From: Sedimentibacter sp. MB35-C1
Lineage (GTDB): Bacteria; Bacillota; Clostridia; Tissierellales; Sedimentibacteraceae
Assembly (NCBI RefSeq): GCF_030913635.1
Contig: NZ_CP133188.1
Span: forward strand, 1,674,001 to 1,738,000
Direction: 5' to 3'
DNA: 64,000 bases
This document shows, one piece after another, positions 18,553 to 28,823 of the stretch (positions are counted from its first letter, which is position 1; each line of letters starts with the position of its first letter). A program made the position numbers and the translations under genes. Below the pieces are notes generated by a model, which saw nothing but the letters and a program-made list of their open reading frames with translations, was not told the DNA's origin and did no database searches.

Positions 18553-18594
18553 TTAACCGCAGTCCCATAGGGACATTTTATAAACTGCGGTTAA
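18553..18594. repeat. Nested inverted repeat at the edge of the accessory region
   Basis: TTAACCGCAGT (18553-18563) pairs perfectly with ACTGCGGTTAA (18584-18594), and inside it GTCCC and GGGAC (18562-18574) form a second small hairpin. There is no T tract. It sits 21 bases after prsW and just before the recombinase remnant, so it could be a transcription end or part of an attachment region. Confidence 0.6.
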
Positions 18595-18608
18595 TCGGGC
18601 GGTATATT

Positions 18609-18639
18609 GGCAGACAGTGATTTTCACTGTCTGCCTTTT
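18609..18639 (+). terminator. Strong terminator between prsW and the recombinase remnant
   Basis: GGCAGACAGTGA (18609-18620) pairs with TCACTGTCTGCC (18624-18635), followed by TTTT. It can end transcription from prsW. Confidence 0.85.
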
Positions 18640-18645
18640 GCCGTT

Positions 18646-19226
<581 letters not shown>

Positions 19227-19300
19227 TTACTCCTTTCCGACAAACTGAATACGGTAAACACATCATACCGTAACAGTTTGTACAAGTCTATCGAAAGCCG

Positions 19301-19558
19301 TTATTTCTTTTTAATATCTTTTTCGTCATCAATTAATCTGATTAACTCTTTGCTCGGCGTTGATGATGGCTCTGCTTGGAAGATGGATTTCACATAAAAG
19401 ATTTTGCCGTCAATCATCATTCTTCGTTCTGTAAAAAATTCATTTTCATTTCGAGTAACCGCTGTATCCCTGTAAATTATTGTAACGGTATTTCCTTTTT
19501 CAAAAACTAAAGGCTTAAATTCAATGAAACTTAGCGTTACAATATACTTTTATATTTT
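19301..19558 (-). pseudogene. Remnant of a small mobile-element gene
   Basis: Upstream of the recombinase, on the same strand, an open frame reads FIEFKPLVFEKGNTVTIIYR then MMIDGKIFYVKSIFQAEPS and ends KELIRLIDDEKDIKKK before TAA at 19301. No start codon with a ribosome site is visible, and the frame is closed just upstream. The layout (small protein ending in LIRLIDxE next to a TnpX-type recombinase) resembles TnpW-like accessory proteins of Tn4451-type elements, but the match is from memory and weak. Confidence 0.4.
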
Positions 19559-19634
19559 AGTTTGATATAATGGTAATATTAGGATTCAAAAACAATTGCC
19601 AAGCTGATATGGCAGTTTGTAGTGGAGGTAGACG

Positions 19635-20324
19635 ATGAATATAACTGTAACAGTTTTATTAAGCATTTTAACAAGTCTTGTAGCTACAATAATATGGGTA
19701 ATATTTACAAAATTATATGATTTCGAAAGTAGAAAAAATATAGATTATTTACTTGAAATGGCTATAAATTGTTCACGACAATTTGAATATGCTATTAAAT
19801 ACAATGAGTATCAAATAGCTTTAACTCAAGCGGATAGAATTATAGATCTATTAAAAGAAATACGTGAAAATATTAGACCATTTACTTTTCTTTCATTAAA
19901 AAAGAAATTTATTTTAACGCTATTATATAACTCTTTATACATTATTGATATTTTTAAGAATTTAACTGTTGGGTATTCTGGGCATCAGGAAGAAATAGCA
20001 AGATGTGAACGTTTTGATAGAAAATATCTTTATAATATTCAATTAGATGAAGAATATTCTGTACCATTTTTATCCTTTTCACTTGAAATAATTCAAGATT
20101 TAAATCGTAGACTTTCAGTTAAAAAAGCGCTAAGTAACAATTTAAGTATGCGGTATTGTAGCAACAAAAAAGATATTTTAATATCAATGATATTTGCCAT
20201 TACAACAAAAAGTGAAAGCAAATATTGCAAATTTGACTTAAGAAAAGATATTTTTTCATATAAAGAATATGAAGAATATATTGATAAAAAGGTTTCAGTA
20301 GAGAAACCAACCAATGAACAATAA
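19635..20324 (+). CDS. Unknown membrane-anchored protein (accessory region)
   Basis: A 229-residue protein that I do not recognise. An N-terminal hydrophobic helix (about residues 4-25, TVTVLLSILTSLVATIIWVI) anchors a charged, mostly helical cytoplasmic part with a further hydrophobic patch at about 95-115. GTGGAGG precedes the ATG. The start of a DNA methyltransferase-like stub overlaps its 3' end, so it was once translationally coupled to a restriction-modification gene. Base composition is more AT-rich than the flanking housekeeping genes. A defence-associated role is possible but only by position. Confidence 0.6.
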   Translation: MNITVTVLLSILTSLVATIIWVIFTKLYDFESRKNIDYLLEMAINCSRQFEYAIKYNEYQIALTQADRIIDLLKEIRENIRPFTFLSLKKKFILTLLYNSLYIIDIFKNLTVGYSGHQEEIARCERFDRKYLYNIQLDEEYSVPFLSFSLEIIQDLNRRLSVKKALSNNLSMRYCSNKKDILISMIFAITTKSESKYCKFDLRKDIFSYKEYEEYIDKKVSVEKPTNEQ

Positions 20325-20406
20325 ACTTGACGGTCTCTCCTTAAACCTTGAACTTACAAATAAAGAAAAACTAAATTCTCTATTTCCCAAATGTTTTACA
20401 GAGTAA
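20314..20406 (+). pseudogene. N-terminal stub of a type III-like DNA methyltransferase (Mod)
   Basis: A 30-codon frame starts with ATG at 20314, overlapping the end of the preceding gene, and stops at TAA 20404. Its translation contains KLDGLSLNLELTNKEKLNSL followed by FPKCFTE. This matches the start of type III Mod proteins, which typically open with LDGLSL...ENIxKLKELFPExFTEGK. The rest of the gene is gone. I read it as a deletion remnant of a restriction-modification locus. The match is from memory of the family and short. Confidence 0.55.
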
Positions 20407-20451
20407 ACACTTAATATTGCTTGCTAAAAAGATATTCAAGGAGGTCGTTTA

Positions 20452-21384
20452 GTGAATAATAAAAAAGTAAAAAAATATAAGTACACCGGTTACTGTTGGG
20501 CACTTAGTATTATTGGTTTATTTTCTTTTTTGACAACAGGATTTTATATTAATGCTTTAGTAATCAATTCTAATTCACAAAACTGGCTAAGTGTGCTTGT
20601 GGGCATATTGTGGGGACTATGCTTCAGCATTTTAACTGCTTTTTTAATAAAATGTAGCGACGATAAACGATATGATAACGCTCAAAAAAGCTTTGTGATA
20701 AATTTACATGACTATTATTTAAAGGATTTCCGTCAAGCTTTGAAAAATTATGCTATGTATTATGTAAATGCTTTTAAGCCTAGAAATGAATATCTTCTTT
20801 TTAGAGATATTCAAAGTGGTAATCGGATAGATGTTGATGCACTCATCTATAATTTTGCAGCATTACAGCATATAAAAGACAATGTGCCAAAAGCTAAAGG
20901 ATGGCCATCCAGTCAAGCTGAATGGATTGTGGAGAAATTAAAAGATTTATGCATGGTGACACATACACATTATTACTTACATTATTATTATGAACTTTGT
21001 GAAGAATCCAATAAAGTTGTTAGTATTGCAAAGATTGAAAATGAAAAATACGATTACCCCATTTTCTCTGAAGACGAGTTGATGTATTTAGAAAGATATG
21101 AGGATGCGGTTTATTATTATAATATGTCTAATGATTTACAGGAAAAAAATCCGCAAAAATTTGATGATTTTAATTTTCAGCACATGTTTCAATGGTTTCG
21201 ACACATAAATGATCAATTAGCGTTATTTAATATTGATTTAGTCCCTATGCAGTTCTCGCATCCCACTCAAGAAGAAAGAAAAATATTAGATGGAGATAGA
21301 AACCATTTTAGGGCTGTTGCGAAATCTGGTGAAGAGGCTGCCGAAAGCATTATCGAAGAATATAAAACGCATAATTTAGGGTAA
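20452..21384 (+). CDS. Unknown protein with two N-terminal membrane helices (accessory region)
   Basis: A 310-residue protein. Helices at about residues 15-37 and 45-66 form a membrane hairpin; the remaining ~240 residues are cytoplasmic, helical and rich in Tyr and His (HTHYYLHYYYELCEESNK), with no motif I can name. The GTG start has AGGAGG seven bases upstream. It lies in the decayed mobile region, after the methyltransferase stub and before broken ICE-type genes. Its intact frame and good start contrast with its neighbours, so it may be retained cargo. Confidence 0.62.
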   Translation: MNNKKVKKYKYTGYCWALSIIGLFSFLTTGFYINALVINSNSQNWLSVLVGILWGLCFSILTAFLIKCSDDKRYDNAQKSFVINLHDYYLKDFRQALKNYAMYYVNAFKPRNEYLLFRDIQSGNRIDVDALIYNFAALQHIKDNVPKAKGWPSSQAEWIVEKLKDLCMVTHTHYYLHYYYELCEESNKVVSIAKIENEKYDYPIFSEDELMYLERYEDAVYYYNMSNDLQEKNPQKFDDFNFQHMFQWFRHINDQLALFNIDLVPMQFSHPTQEERKILDGDRNHFRAVAKSGEEAAESIIEEYKTHNLG

Positions 21385-21498
21385 CGTTGGTGTTAGCATA
21401 AAGAAACTTTGAAAATGCTAAGGGCGTCCATTTTGGGAACACCCTTTAGTTGTTGATAATTTGTGCCATACAAAAGGATAGAACTATTCGTTACACCC

Positions 21499-22005
21499 TC
21501 AATCCAAGCTACCCACAATTTTGTTAATATCACCATCGCTTTCGCCAGTGATTGCACCGCCGCCTATAATACCAATTTTATTGCCGTTCTCATACATACC
21601 CTCAACGTAGCTACCATGGTTTGGTTCATCATTATCTTCAATCCAACCAAATCCGAGAAAGTAAACTTGCTTTTGACCGTTAACAATCCGTGTATCGCCC
21701 ATTTTCAGTGTACAGGTTTTAGATGGGGTAGGTGGAGGTGGCTTTGTAGCCGTTTGTGTGGGAGGAGTTGGGGTGTTGGTCGATTCTTCTTTTTCTATTG
21801 GCTGAGGTGGAGAGGTTTTTGCTAATTGGTTCGATTGTTAGTAGAGATGGGGTGTTATCCCTATATGATACTGCAACCTGCGATACAGGACGAATGTGGG
21901 CGTTGGTGTCGATTGTTCTTATTTTGGTACACCTTGCTGTATCAGCAGAGAAGAAGTAAGCAATACGATTGCTAATCCAGTAATTTTAGTCTTTCTCCGT
22001 CACCG
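21499..22005 (-). pseudogene. Broken ICE-type small gene (DUF6550-like)
   Basis: The C-terminal frame (21702-21499) encodes VNGQKQVYFLGFGWIEDN followed by YENGNKIGIIGGG and ends DGDINKIVGSLD, a pattern I associate with DUF6550 proteins of clostridial conjugative elements. Upstream, a proline/threonine-rich linker (PPTQTATKPPPPTPSK) and a hydrophobic N-terminus (ITGLAIVLLTSSLLIQQG) lie in other frames, with at least two frameshifts and stops between. The gene is therefore inactive. Family name from memory, moderate confidence; decay is visible directly. Confidence 0.6.
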
Positions 22006-22154
22006 TATTCTCCTTTCGGCACAAAAAATTTACCACAGTCATTGAGATTTTCTTTCTCAAAACTGTGGCCATTCTTGAAATGTAATTCGTTTGAAAGTTC
22101 CACACCAAGTTTAAATCCTTGAATAAAATTTTTTGCATTAACAAGGTGCGCACT
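21972..22154 (-). pseudogene. Fragment of another small mobile-element gene
   Basis: An open stretch without a usable start reads NAKNFIQGFKLGVELSNEL, then HFKNGHSFEKENLNDCGKFF and stops at 21972, overlapping the start of the broken gene downstream. Overlapping small genes of this kind are typical of ICE modules. I cannot assign a family with confidence. Confidence 0.35.
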
Positions 22155-22175
22155 TCATTTTACAACCTATCACAA

Positions 22176-24753
22176 CTAAATATTTCTGAATGGGATACTC
22201 GATGGTTTTACATCTATCTTTGCAATACCATTTAATTTTAAATAATCGTCAAGCCCTTGTTTTGCAACATTTTCATCCAAAGTAGGGCTAAAACGTATTT
22301 CCTCTATGACTCGATTATCGGAATCAGTCAGACCATAGATTGGTATTGTAATATAAGGTATTACTACCTTGCCATTAGTTCTAAAATTCGGATAATAATT
22401 TACGATTCCATTATAATTGCAAATCCTTTGATCGGTGATTCTATCATCGCTTTCATATATTTTATTATTTGCCCAAAATTGAGGGATAAACGCATATCTA
22501 TATTCATGTTCATACTCAAATCCTGTATGTTTTACAAATAATGAAATAAGTCTAATATGCGTAAATACAGTTTTCTTAATAATTTCATCTTTTAGTTTAT
22601 TATTTACTTTTAGATAGGTTTTACCACTTTTATATATAGAAGAAATCAAGTGTTTTATTGGTTTATACTGCTTTTTATTATTTTTTTCTTCATTGTCGAT
22701 ATAAATAACTTTGCCCATTATGTACGTACCCGGGTTCACAAAACTATTTTTAAACTTATCTTTATCTACTTTTATATTATATCCGTCATCATTAGAATAA
22801 TTTTTCCACATAGGAAGAGAATCTTTTTCAGTAGTCATAGAAAGAATATATACATCTTTCTTTTCGTTGTTTATTTGTTCTTTTAAACTATTTATGAAAG
22901 ATTCTTTATAATTAAGCTTTTCCAATACCTTAAAAATATATGATGTTTCACTTGGATCATTTAAAAAATCACTTTTGGTGACCCAAAACTCTTTCTTGTC
23001 TAAAATTCCTTTTAGACCTGCTATACTCGTATAATGATACATTTTGTTCTTATCTTCATCAGTCTTATTATTATCATTGTCAGAAATGTTTTTAAAAAAG
23101 TTATATAAGAAAGGCGAAAAGTGATTAAATTGAAAAATAGATTCGTTAAATTTTGTTACAGCTTCCCAATAATTTTTCTCAGCATCCTTTTTTAATTCTT
23201 CAATGTTTTCAGATTCTAAGTCTATCAAATATTTATATGCCGTGCCAATATAAATATAATCAGATTCCGATGTGGGAGTTATTTTAACTACTTTATTAAA
23301 ACAACTTTTTGCAAAATCACATTCATCTAAATTCGAAAGAACTATTCCAACTTGCAATAATATATTTGAATCATCTAAATTTTGTACATCTATTTTTTCT
23401 AAATGTTCTTTTGCTTTATGTTCATGGTGCAAAAAATATTCACTCATACCTTTTATGTAAAGTTTGTTAGTATCAAAATTTGAAATATCGAGTTTAGATA
23501 TTTCTTCAAAGAATTTTTGTGCAGTTTTATTATCCAGTCCATTTAATTGCAGCCCTGCATTATATAAAAGATTAATATTACTTACATTTAATTTTAAGAT
23601 ATTTTCGTAGCATTCAATTGCGTCTTTCTTTTTTCCTAAAACTTTTAATGCAAATGCTTTTATAATAAGAATTCTCATTCTTGCCATTGCTTGTATCACT
23701 TAAATTTATTATTTTTTGAAAACAACAAATAGCAAAATCATGTTTATTAAGTGATAATAGTCGACAAGCGATAATATTTAGCGAAAAAATGTTATTTATG
23801 TCTTTTATATTTTCCTTAATAGCTTTATTAAAATTATCCATACCATCTTTAGGCTTTCCTAAAATCATTGAACATGTTGCTTTTATATATAGTTCTTGAG
23901 GGCTATATTTAGGTTTTTGGATGGATACAATTTTTTGATACAATTTTGTTGAATATAATATTTTGTTACAGTCTAAAAAGTCGGCTAAATCATATAAGTT
24001 TATTAAATCATTTGTTTGCAATTTAAGTATTTTTTCAATGCATTCTACAGTTTCATTAGGTTTACGCAATATATAAAATAACTTTGTAATACCGCATAAA
24101 ATTACAATATCAGTAGGATTAAATTTTAATATTTGCGACAGACATTTATATGTCGCTTCATAATCATGTAAAATTGAAAGCTTATTTGCTGCATTATATA
24201 GACGTTGGATATTTTTATCTGTTTCTACTATTTCTTTGAAATACTTTATTGCTAATGAGTCTATAAACAAGCAATAGGCAGCATTACCTTTACAATACTT
24301 ATCTTCAACATTGTTATCTTGTAAGTCCAAAATTTTATTATAATATTCAGAGGCAATATTTTTTTTACTTATCTTTTCTAGTTTAAATGCCATACCATGT
24401 AATTTGATTATATCTTCTGTTAGATTTAATACTTTATTAAAGCAGTCAATTGCCTTTGATTGGTAGCCATTATTACATAAATATATCCCAATATCAAATA
24501 TAATATTTACATTTGTTGTTCCTATTTCCAATATCTTTTTAAAGCATCGAATTGCTTTGGCTGTTTCCCACATCGAATAGATATGACTCATACCTTTATA
24601 ATACAGTTCATCAACATTATCAAAATTGATTTGTATTTCCGTTATTCTTCTACATATATCTCTTGCTTTATCAATTTCTCCTGAATTGTACAGTTGCATT
24701 GCTAATTCAAATACGCCTTTTATATCCGTTTTATCTACATCACTACCGTCCAT
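22176..24753 (-). pseudogene. TPR-repeat protein with C-terminal DUF2971 domain, split by a frameshift
   Basis: Two overlapping frames make one gene of about 858 codons. The 5' frame (24753-23614, AGGAGGAA before its ATG) is a run of tetratricopeptide repeats (GEIDKARDICRRI, AKAIRCFKKILEIG, YQSKAIDCFNKVLNL, NETVECIEKILKLQ). It goes out of frame at an AAAA run at 23658-23661. Dropping one A joins ENSYYK to AFALKVLGKKKDAIECYENI, restoring the repeat register in the second frame (to 22176). The second part ends in a DUF2971-like domain: YHYTSIAGLKGILDKKEFWV then SDFLNDPSET, with PMWKNYSNDDG and the C-terminal EYEHEYRYAFIP. It is very AT-rich and lies in the mobile region. It is a recent pseudogene or a sequencing error. 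Confidence 0.78.
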
Positions 24754-25070
24754 AACCTCTTCCTCCTAGCACTTGAAATTCATCTAAATATAATTATACA
24801 TCTATAGACCATATTTTTTCTATCTGAGTTAATGAAAATTTCAATAAAGCATTTTAAATTGGTATTTACAAACTATGTTAGAGCAGCATATATAAAAGAA
24901 ATTGAAAACTTTTCAATTTAGCATTGTACAACTAAATATTCGATACAGTGCACAAAAAGGAAACAACCTTGAAGTCTGTATGTTGACCTCAAGGTTGTTT
25001 TCCGTACTCAGTTTGCGTTTTCTATTTTATCTCTATGGTACTTCCTCTTTAAAGGATTACCTTTTTTAAC
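24754..25070. other. Intergenic region at the right edge of the accessory region
   Basis: About 317 bases, AT-rich. It holds the promoter side of the TPR gene and the terminator of the molybdenum hydroxylase operon (24957-25003). I saw no attachment-site repeat matching the 18.5-kb edge. Confidence 0.5.
24954..25003 (-). terminator. Terminator of the molybdenum hydroxylase operon
   Basis: GGAAACAACCTT (24959-24970) pairs with AAGGTTGTTTTCC (24991-25003, one bulged T). In the minus-strand transcript the stem is followed by five T. Confidence 0.85.
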
Positions 25071-27362
25071 TTAATTTTGTCCGTTATTAATCATTTTCGT
25101 TAGTATTTTCTCGCCTGTTATAGGTAGACTTCGCATATTTATGTTAGTTGCATTGTATACGGCATTTGCGATTGCAGGTGCCGGGGTGTTAATTACAAGT
25201 TCACCTATTGACTTTGCACCAAATGGTCCCGTAGGTTCATAGCTGGATTCAAAATCAACTCTTATTTTTCCCACATCCATCCTTGAAGGAATTTTATACT
25301 GCATAAATGAGTCATTTAGCATTCTTCCATTTTCGTCATACTTAACATCTTCATACAATGTCATTCCCATTCCTTGGACTATTCCGCCTTCAGCCTGAAT
25401 TCTAGCAAGGTTTGGGTTTATAACAGTTCCGCAGTCAACTACTCCCACATAGTCAATTATGTCTATTTTACCTGTAAGCTTATCCAGCTCGATTTCAACC
25501 AGACCTGCCATAAATGGAGGAGGTGATGTAGGTGAAAAATGAGATCTTGTAGCAGTAAGGTAGGCGTTTGTGCCCACGTAGCTGGCATATCCTATTTCAG
25601 CGAGAGATATAGTCTTTCCGGTGCCTGCGCACACTACTTGTTTCCCGTCAAACTCCGCATCCTCAGGCTTGCATCCGAGAAGTCTTGCACCTTCAGATAG
25701 TATTTTGTCTCTTAGCACCTCGCATGTTTTAACAACAGCCATTCCCGTAATATAAGTTGTGCTTGAAGCATAGGAGCCTGTGTCGTATGGAGATAAATCA
25801 GTGTCAACGCCGTGAACGACAATATTGTCATAATCTGTGTCTAGGCAATCGGCGGCAATTTGTGCCAGAATTGTATCACACCCTGTTCCCATATCGGTGG
25901 CCCCTATTAAAAGCGTATAGAAGCCTTCATCATTCAATCGGATCTCAACAGCTCCCACATCACATGATGAAATTCCCGATCCCTGCATTGCAACAGCACA
26001 GCCGACAGAACGTACTTTATCATTTCCTATATCTTTAGAGGGAAATTTTTCGTCCCAGTTTATCATTTCTTTAGCTTTTAACATACACTTGTCAAGAGTG
26101 CAGCTTTTTAACTCTTCATTATAGTAAGTGGGCATAATTTTGCCTACATTTTTCTGAGTAAGCATGTTGTTCATTCTCAAGACGGTAGGGTCCATATTAA
26201 GTTTGGCGGCCAATTCATTAACAGCAGATTCCAAAGCAAAGAAGCCTTGAGTTGCGCCGTATCCTCTGAATGCACCCGCTCCCATGGTGTTTGAGTAAAC
26301 AACCTCATTTTCAAATTTATACGATGCTGCATTGTATATGGTCATTGCCTTGTGACCGGATAATCCGACAGTTGTCGGGCCGTGATCTCCGTAAGCACCT
26401 GCATTCCATAATGAAAACATGTGAATAGCTTTGATTATTCCATTTTCGTCAGCTCCGAGCCTAATCTTCATCTCTGCTTCGTGACGTGGGCTTCCGTTGG
26501 TAAAGCTCTCTTTTCGTGAATAAACCATTTTAGCCGGTTTACCTGTTTTCCAAGTTACAATTGCAGGGAAAATTTCGCTTACAATCGTCTGCTTTGCACC
26601 GAACCCTCCGCCGATTCTCGGTTTAATAACTCGAATTTTAGATTTTGGAATCTGAAGAGCGTTTGACAGTATACGTCTTACGTGGAACGGTACCTGTGTT
26701 GAAGTTATAACAGTAAGTCTTCCGTAGGTGTCAATGCTTGTTTGAGTTCTAAAGGTTTCCATCATAGACTGATTGTTTGCTTTTGTAGTGTATGTCTCTT
26801 CAATTATGTGAGCACAGTTTTTAAAATCTTTTTCAACATCTCCCACTTCCATTGCATCAGATGAGCAGATGTTTCTCTTATTGTCAGCACCAACGTCGCA
26901 TAGAGTTTTAAAGTCGTCTTCAGGATGAACAATGATCTTGTTGTCAATTGCTGTTCTGTAATCCAGCAATGCTTCTAAAACTTCATATTTAACTTTGATT
27001 AATCCAAGAGCCTTGTCCACTGATTTTTCATCCAAACCTGCTACTATTGCCACAGGATCTCCGACACATCTCAGCCTTTTATCGAGAATAAGTCTGTCAT
27101 ACGGGCTTGGCTCGGGATAAGTCTGTCCAGCTGTGGTAAATCTTGATTTAGGAACATCCTCATAGGTTAGTATGCACTCGATTCCAGGTACTTTTTTCGC
27201 TTTTTCAGTATTTATTTCATTGATAATTGCATGTGAATGAGGGCTCCTCAGAAGTTTTACAACAAGATTGCAACCTTGAGTAACATCATCTGTGTATACC
27301 GGTTTGCCTGTTACCAATGCAATGGAATCTTTTTTTCTGACACCTTTATTAACAAACTTCAT
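25071..27362 (-). CDS. Xanthine dehydrogenase-family molybdopterin-binding subunit
   Basis: The large subunit (763 residues) of a molybdenum hydroxylase holds the Mo-pterin cofactor and hydroxylates a heterocycle or aldehyde. The N-terminal domain (GKPVYTDDV, LKLLRSPHSHA-like) leads into the Mo domains: GGGFGAKQ (Mo-co binding), GAFRGYGATQGFFALES, GSYASSTTYITG, and near the C-terminus GPFGAKSIGELVINTPAPAI, whose Glu occupies the catalytic glutamate position. Its start overlaps the 2Fe-2S gene by 14 bases. It is third in the operon. No XdhC-type maturation gene is in the window. The substrate (purine, nicotinate or other) cannot be read from sequence. Confidence 0.92.
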   Translation of the reverse strand: MKFVNKGVRKKDSIALVTGKPVYTDDVTQGCNLVVKLLRSPHSHAIINEINTEKAKKVPGIECILTYEDVPKSRFTTAGQTYPEPSPYDRLILDKRLRCVGDPVAIVAGLDEKSVDKALGLIKVKYEVLEALLDYRTAIDNKIIVHPEDDFKTLCDVGADNKRNICSSDAMEVGDVEKDFKNCAHIIEETYTTKANNQSMMETFRTQTSIDTYGRLTVITSTQVPFHVRRILSNALQIPKSKIRVIKPRIGGGFGAKQTIVSEIFPAIVTWKTGKPAKMVYSRKESFTNGSPRHEAEMKIRLGADENGIIKAIHMFSLWNAGAYGDHGPTTVGLSGHKAMTIYNAASYKFENEVVYSNTMGAGAFRGYGATQGFFALESAVNELAAKLNMDPTVLRMNNMLTQKNVGKIMPTYYNEELKSCTLDKCMLKAKEMINWDEKFPSKDIGNDKVRSVGCAVAMQGSGISSCDVGAVEIRLNDEGFYTLLIGATDMGTGCDTILAQIAADCLDTDYDNIVVHGVDTDLSPYDTGSYASSTTYITGMAVVKTCEVLRDKILSEGARLLGCKPEDAEFDGKQVVCAGTGKTISLAEIGYASYVGTNAYLTATRSHFSPTSPPPFMAGLVEIELDKLTGKIDIIDYVGVVDCGTVINPNLARIQAEGGIVQGMGMTLYEDVKYDENGRMLNDSFMQYKIPSRMDVGKIRVDFESSYEPTGPFGAKSIGELVINTPAPAIANAVYNATNINMRSLPITGEKILTKMINNGQN

Positions 27363-27828
27363 GAGAGACCTCCCTGTTATTCTTTAGCAACAGAAATTTT
27401 CTGACAGCTCTCAGCTGTCCCATATAGCCCGTGCACCTGCACAGATTTCCTTCCAGATATTTTTTGATTTCATCTTCAGTAGGGTTATTCAATTCCTTAA
27501 CCATTGATAATACGTTCATTATAAACCCCGGGCTGCAAAAACCGCACTGCTCTGCACCTTCATCTGCGAGAAAATTACCAAACTCAGCAGCTTCTTCCTG
27601 CAATCCTTCCATAGTGGTAACATGTAGCCCATTAGCACGAACGGCTAAAAATGAACATGAAAGTATTGGCTTGCTTTCAAGTATTACGGTGCACAATCCA
27701 CAGTTGGAAGTTTCGCATCCTCTCTTTACACTGAGCTGACCTTTAGATCTTAAAAAATCTAAAAGCAGAGTATCAGGTAAAACATCATCTATATATTCTT
27801 TATCATTTATCCATAATTTAATCTGCAT
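27349..27828 (-). CDS. (2Fe-2S)-binding subunit of the molybdenum hydroxylase
   Basis: The 159-residue electron-transfer subunit carries two 2Fe-2S clusters: a plant-ferredoxin-type one (C38, C43, C46, C58) and an alpha-helical one (C95, C98, C130, C132 in CGFCSPG and LCRCTGY). It passes electrons from the Mo site to the FAD subunit. Starts and stops overlap with both neighbours (11 bases upstream, 14 downstream), so translation is coupled. CGGAGGA precedes the ATG. Confidence 0.94.
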   Translation of the reverse strand: MQIKLWINDKEYIDDVLPDTLLLDFLRSKGQLSVKRGCETSNCGLCTVILESKPILSCSFLAVRANGLHVTTMEGLQEEAAEFGNFLADEGAEQCGFCSPGFIMNVLSMVKELNNPTEDEIKKYLEGNLCRCTGYMGQLRAVRKFLLLKNNREVSHEVC

Positions 27829-28612
27829 AATTTCCTCCGTTCAATATTGCTTCAATGCCTCTTTTTGTAAGCACACCTGCAAGAATTTTTCTGTATTCAC
27901 TGCTTGCACGCATGTTTGTCCCAAAAATAGTTCTGTCCTTAATGTTAGAAATTATTTTATTAATTTCATCACTGTCAGGTGAGCTGCTGAGTTCAAATAT
28001 ATTTAGAGAAGCTTTCATAGGTCTTGCACCGTGCGCCGTAAACCATTTATTTCCTTTTTTTGAAACTGCACAGGTGAGAACAGGAAAATCAGTTGCACTT
28101 AATCTGTAGCTAGAATACGAAATTTTTCTTTTGTCTTTTTTTATAATTATGCTTACCAATATATCATTATCCAGAGGCATACCTAAATATTTTTCCAGAG
28201 AAACAACACCGCCGCTAAATAACTCAACATAGGTATCTAATACCAATAAAGCCGTCAATATATCTGAAAAGCCGAATCTTGAATAGATGCTTCCTCCGAT
28301 TGTTGCTAGGTTCCTCATTTGAACTCCTACGATATTTTCTACTGATTTAGTAAGAGAACCGCCGAAATAATTATTTAGGCCTTCGTGAGTTTCTATTTCC
28401 CTAAGAGTGCACATGCATCCGATTCTAAAACTATCTTCATCTTCAACGATTGAATTAAGACCCAAAGCTGATAGATCTATTGCAGTACCAATTCTCTTTC
28501 TGCCCATCTTAAGCCAAAGCATACCGCCGATAATTGTGTTTCTCCTGTTTTTATTTAACTCGAAAGCCTGTTCCAGACTTTCAGCTACAATATATTTATC
28601 AATTGTAAACAT
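27818..28612 (-). CDS. FAD-binding subunit of the molybdenum hydroxylase
   Basis: This 264-residue protein is the CoxM/XdhB-type flavin subunit, which passes electrons to NAD or another acceptor. The FAD-binding segments NTIIGGMLWLKMG and NLATIGGSIYSRFGFSD are visible. First gene of the three-gene operon, with GAAAGGGG before the ATG. The loop that carries an extra 4Fe-4S cluster in 4-hydroxybenzoyl-CoA reductase is absent. Confidence 0.92.
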   Translation of the reverse strand: MFTIDKYIVAESLEQAFELNKNRRNTIIGGMLWLKMGRKRIGTAIDLSALGLNSIVEDEDSFRIGCMCTLREIETHEGLNNYFGGSLTKSVENIVGVQMRNLATIGGSIYSRFGFSDILTALLVLDTYVELFSGGVVSLEKYLGMPLDNDILVSIIIKKDKRKISYSSYRLSATDFPVLTCAVSKKGNKWFTAHGARPMKASLNIFELSSSPDSDEINKIISNIKDRTIFGTNMRASSEYRKILAGVLTKRGIEAILNGGNYAD

Positions 28613-28788
28613 GTGGTGCCCCTTTCAATAGCTTAAATATTTTTATATAGTCCTGTCAAATTTTCATATTTAGTATATAATTTTAATACATTTTACCTTA
28701 AAATATAATAACAATCAAGAATTATTTGCGAAAATTATTCGTATTATTACGAATAATAATGATTAAAATACACGAGAAATAGGCGAAA

Positions 28789-28812
28789 AAAAACCGCTCA
28801 TTTGAGCGGTAA
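28789..28812 (-). terminator. Terminator of the perR-rubrerythrin unit
   Basis: ACCGCTCA pairs with TGAGCGGT across a short loop; the minus-strand transcript continues into a run of T (A run at 28784-28791 on the plus strand). Confidence 0.88.
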
Positions 28813-28823
28813 GGTTAACAATA

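Noticed and set aside
23614-23699. Programmed frameshift joining the two TPR frames
   Set aside because: The site is only AAAA without a heptameric slippery sequence or obvious downstream structure; an indel or sequencing error is simpler.
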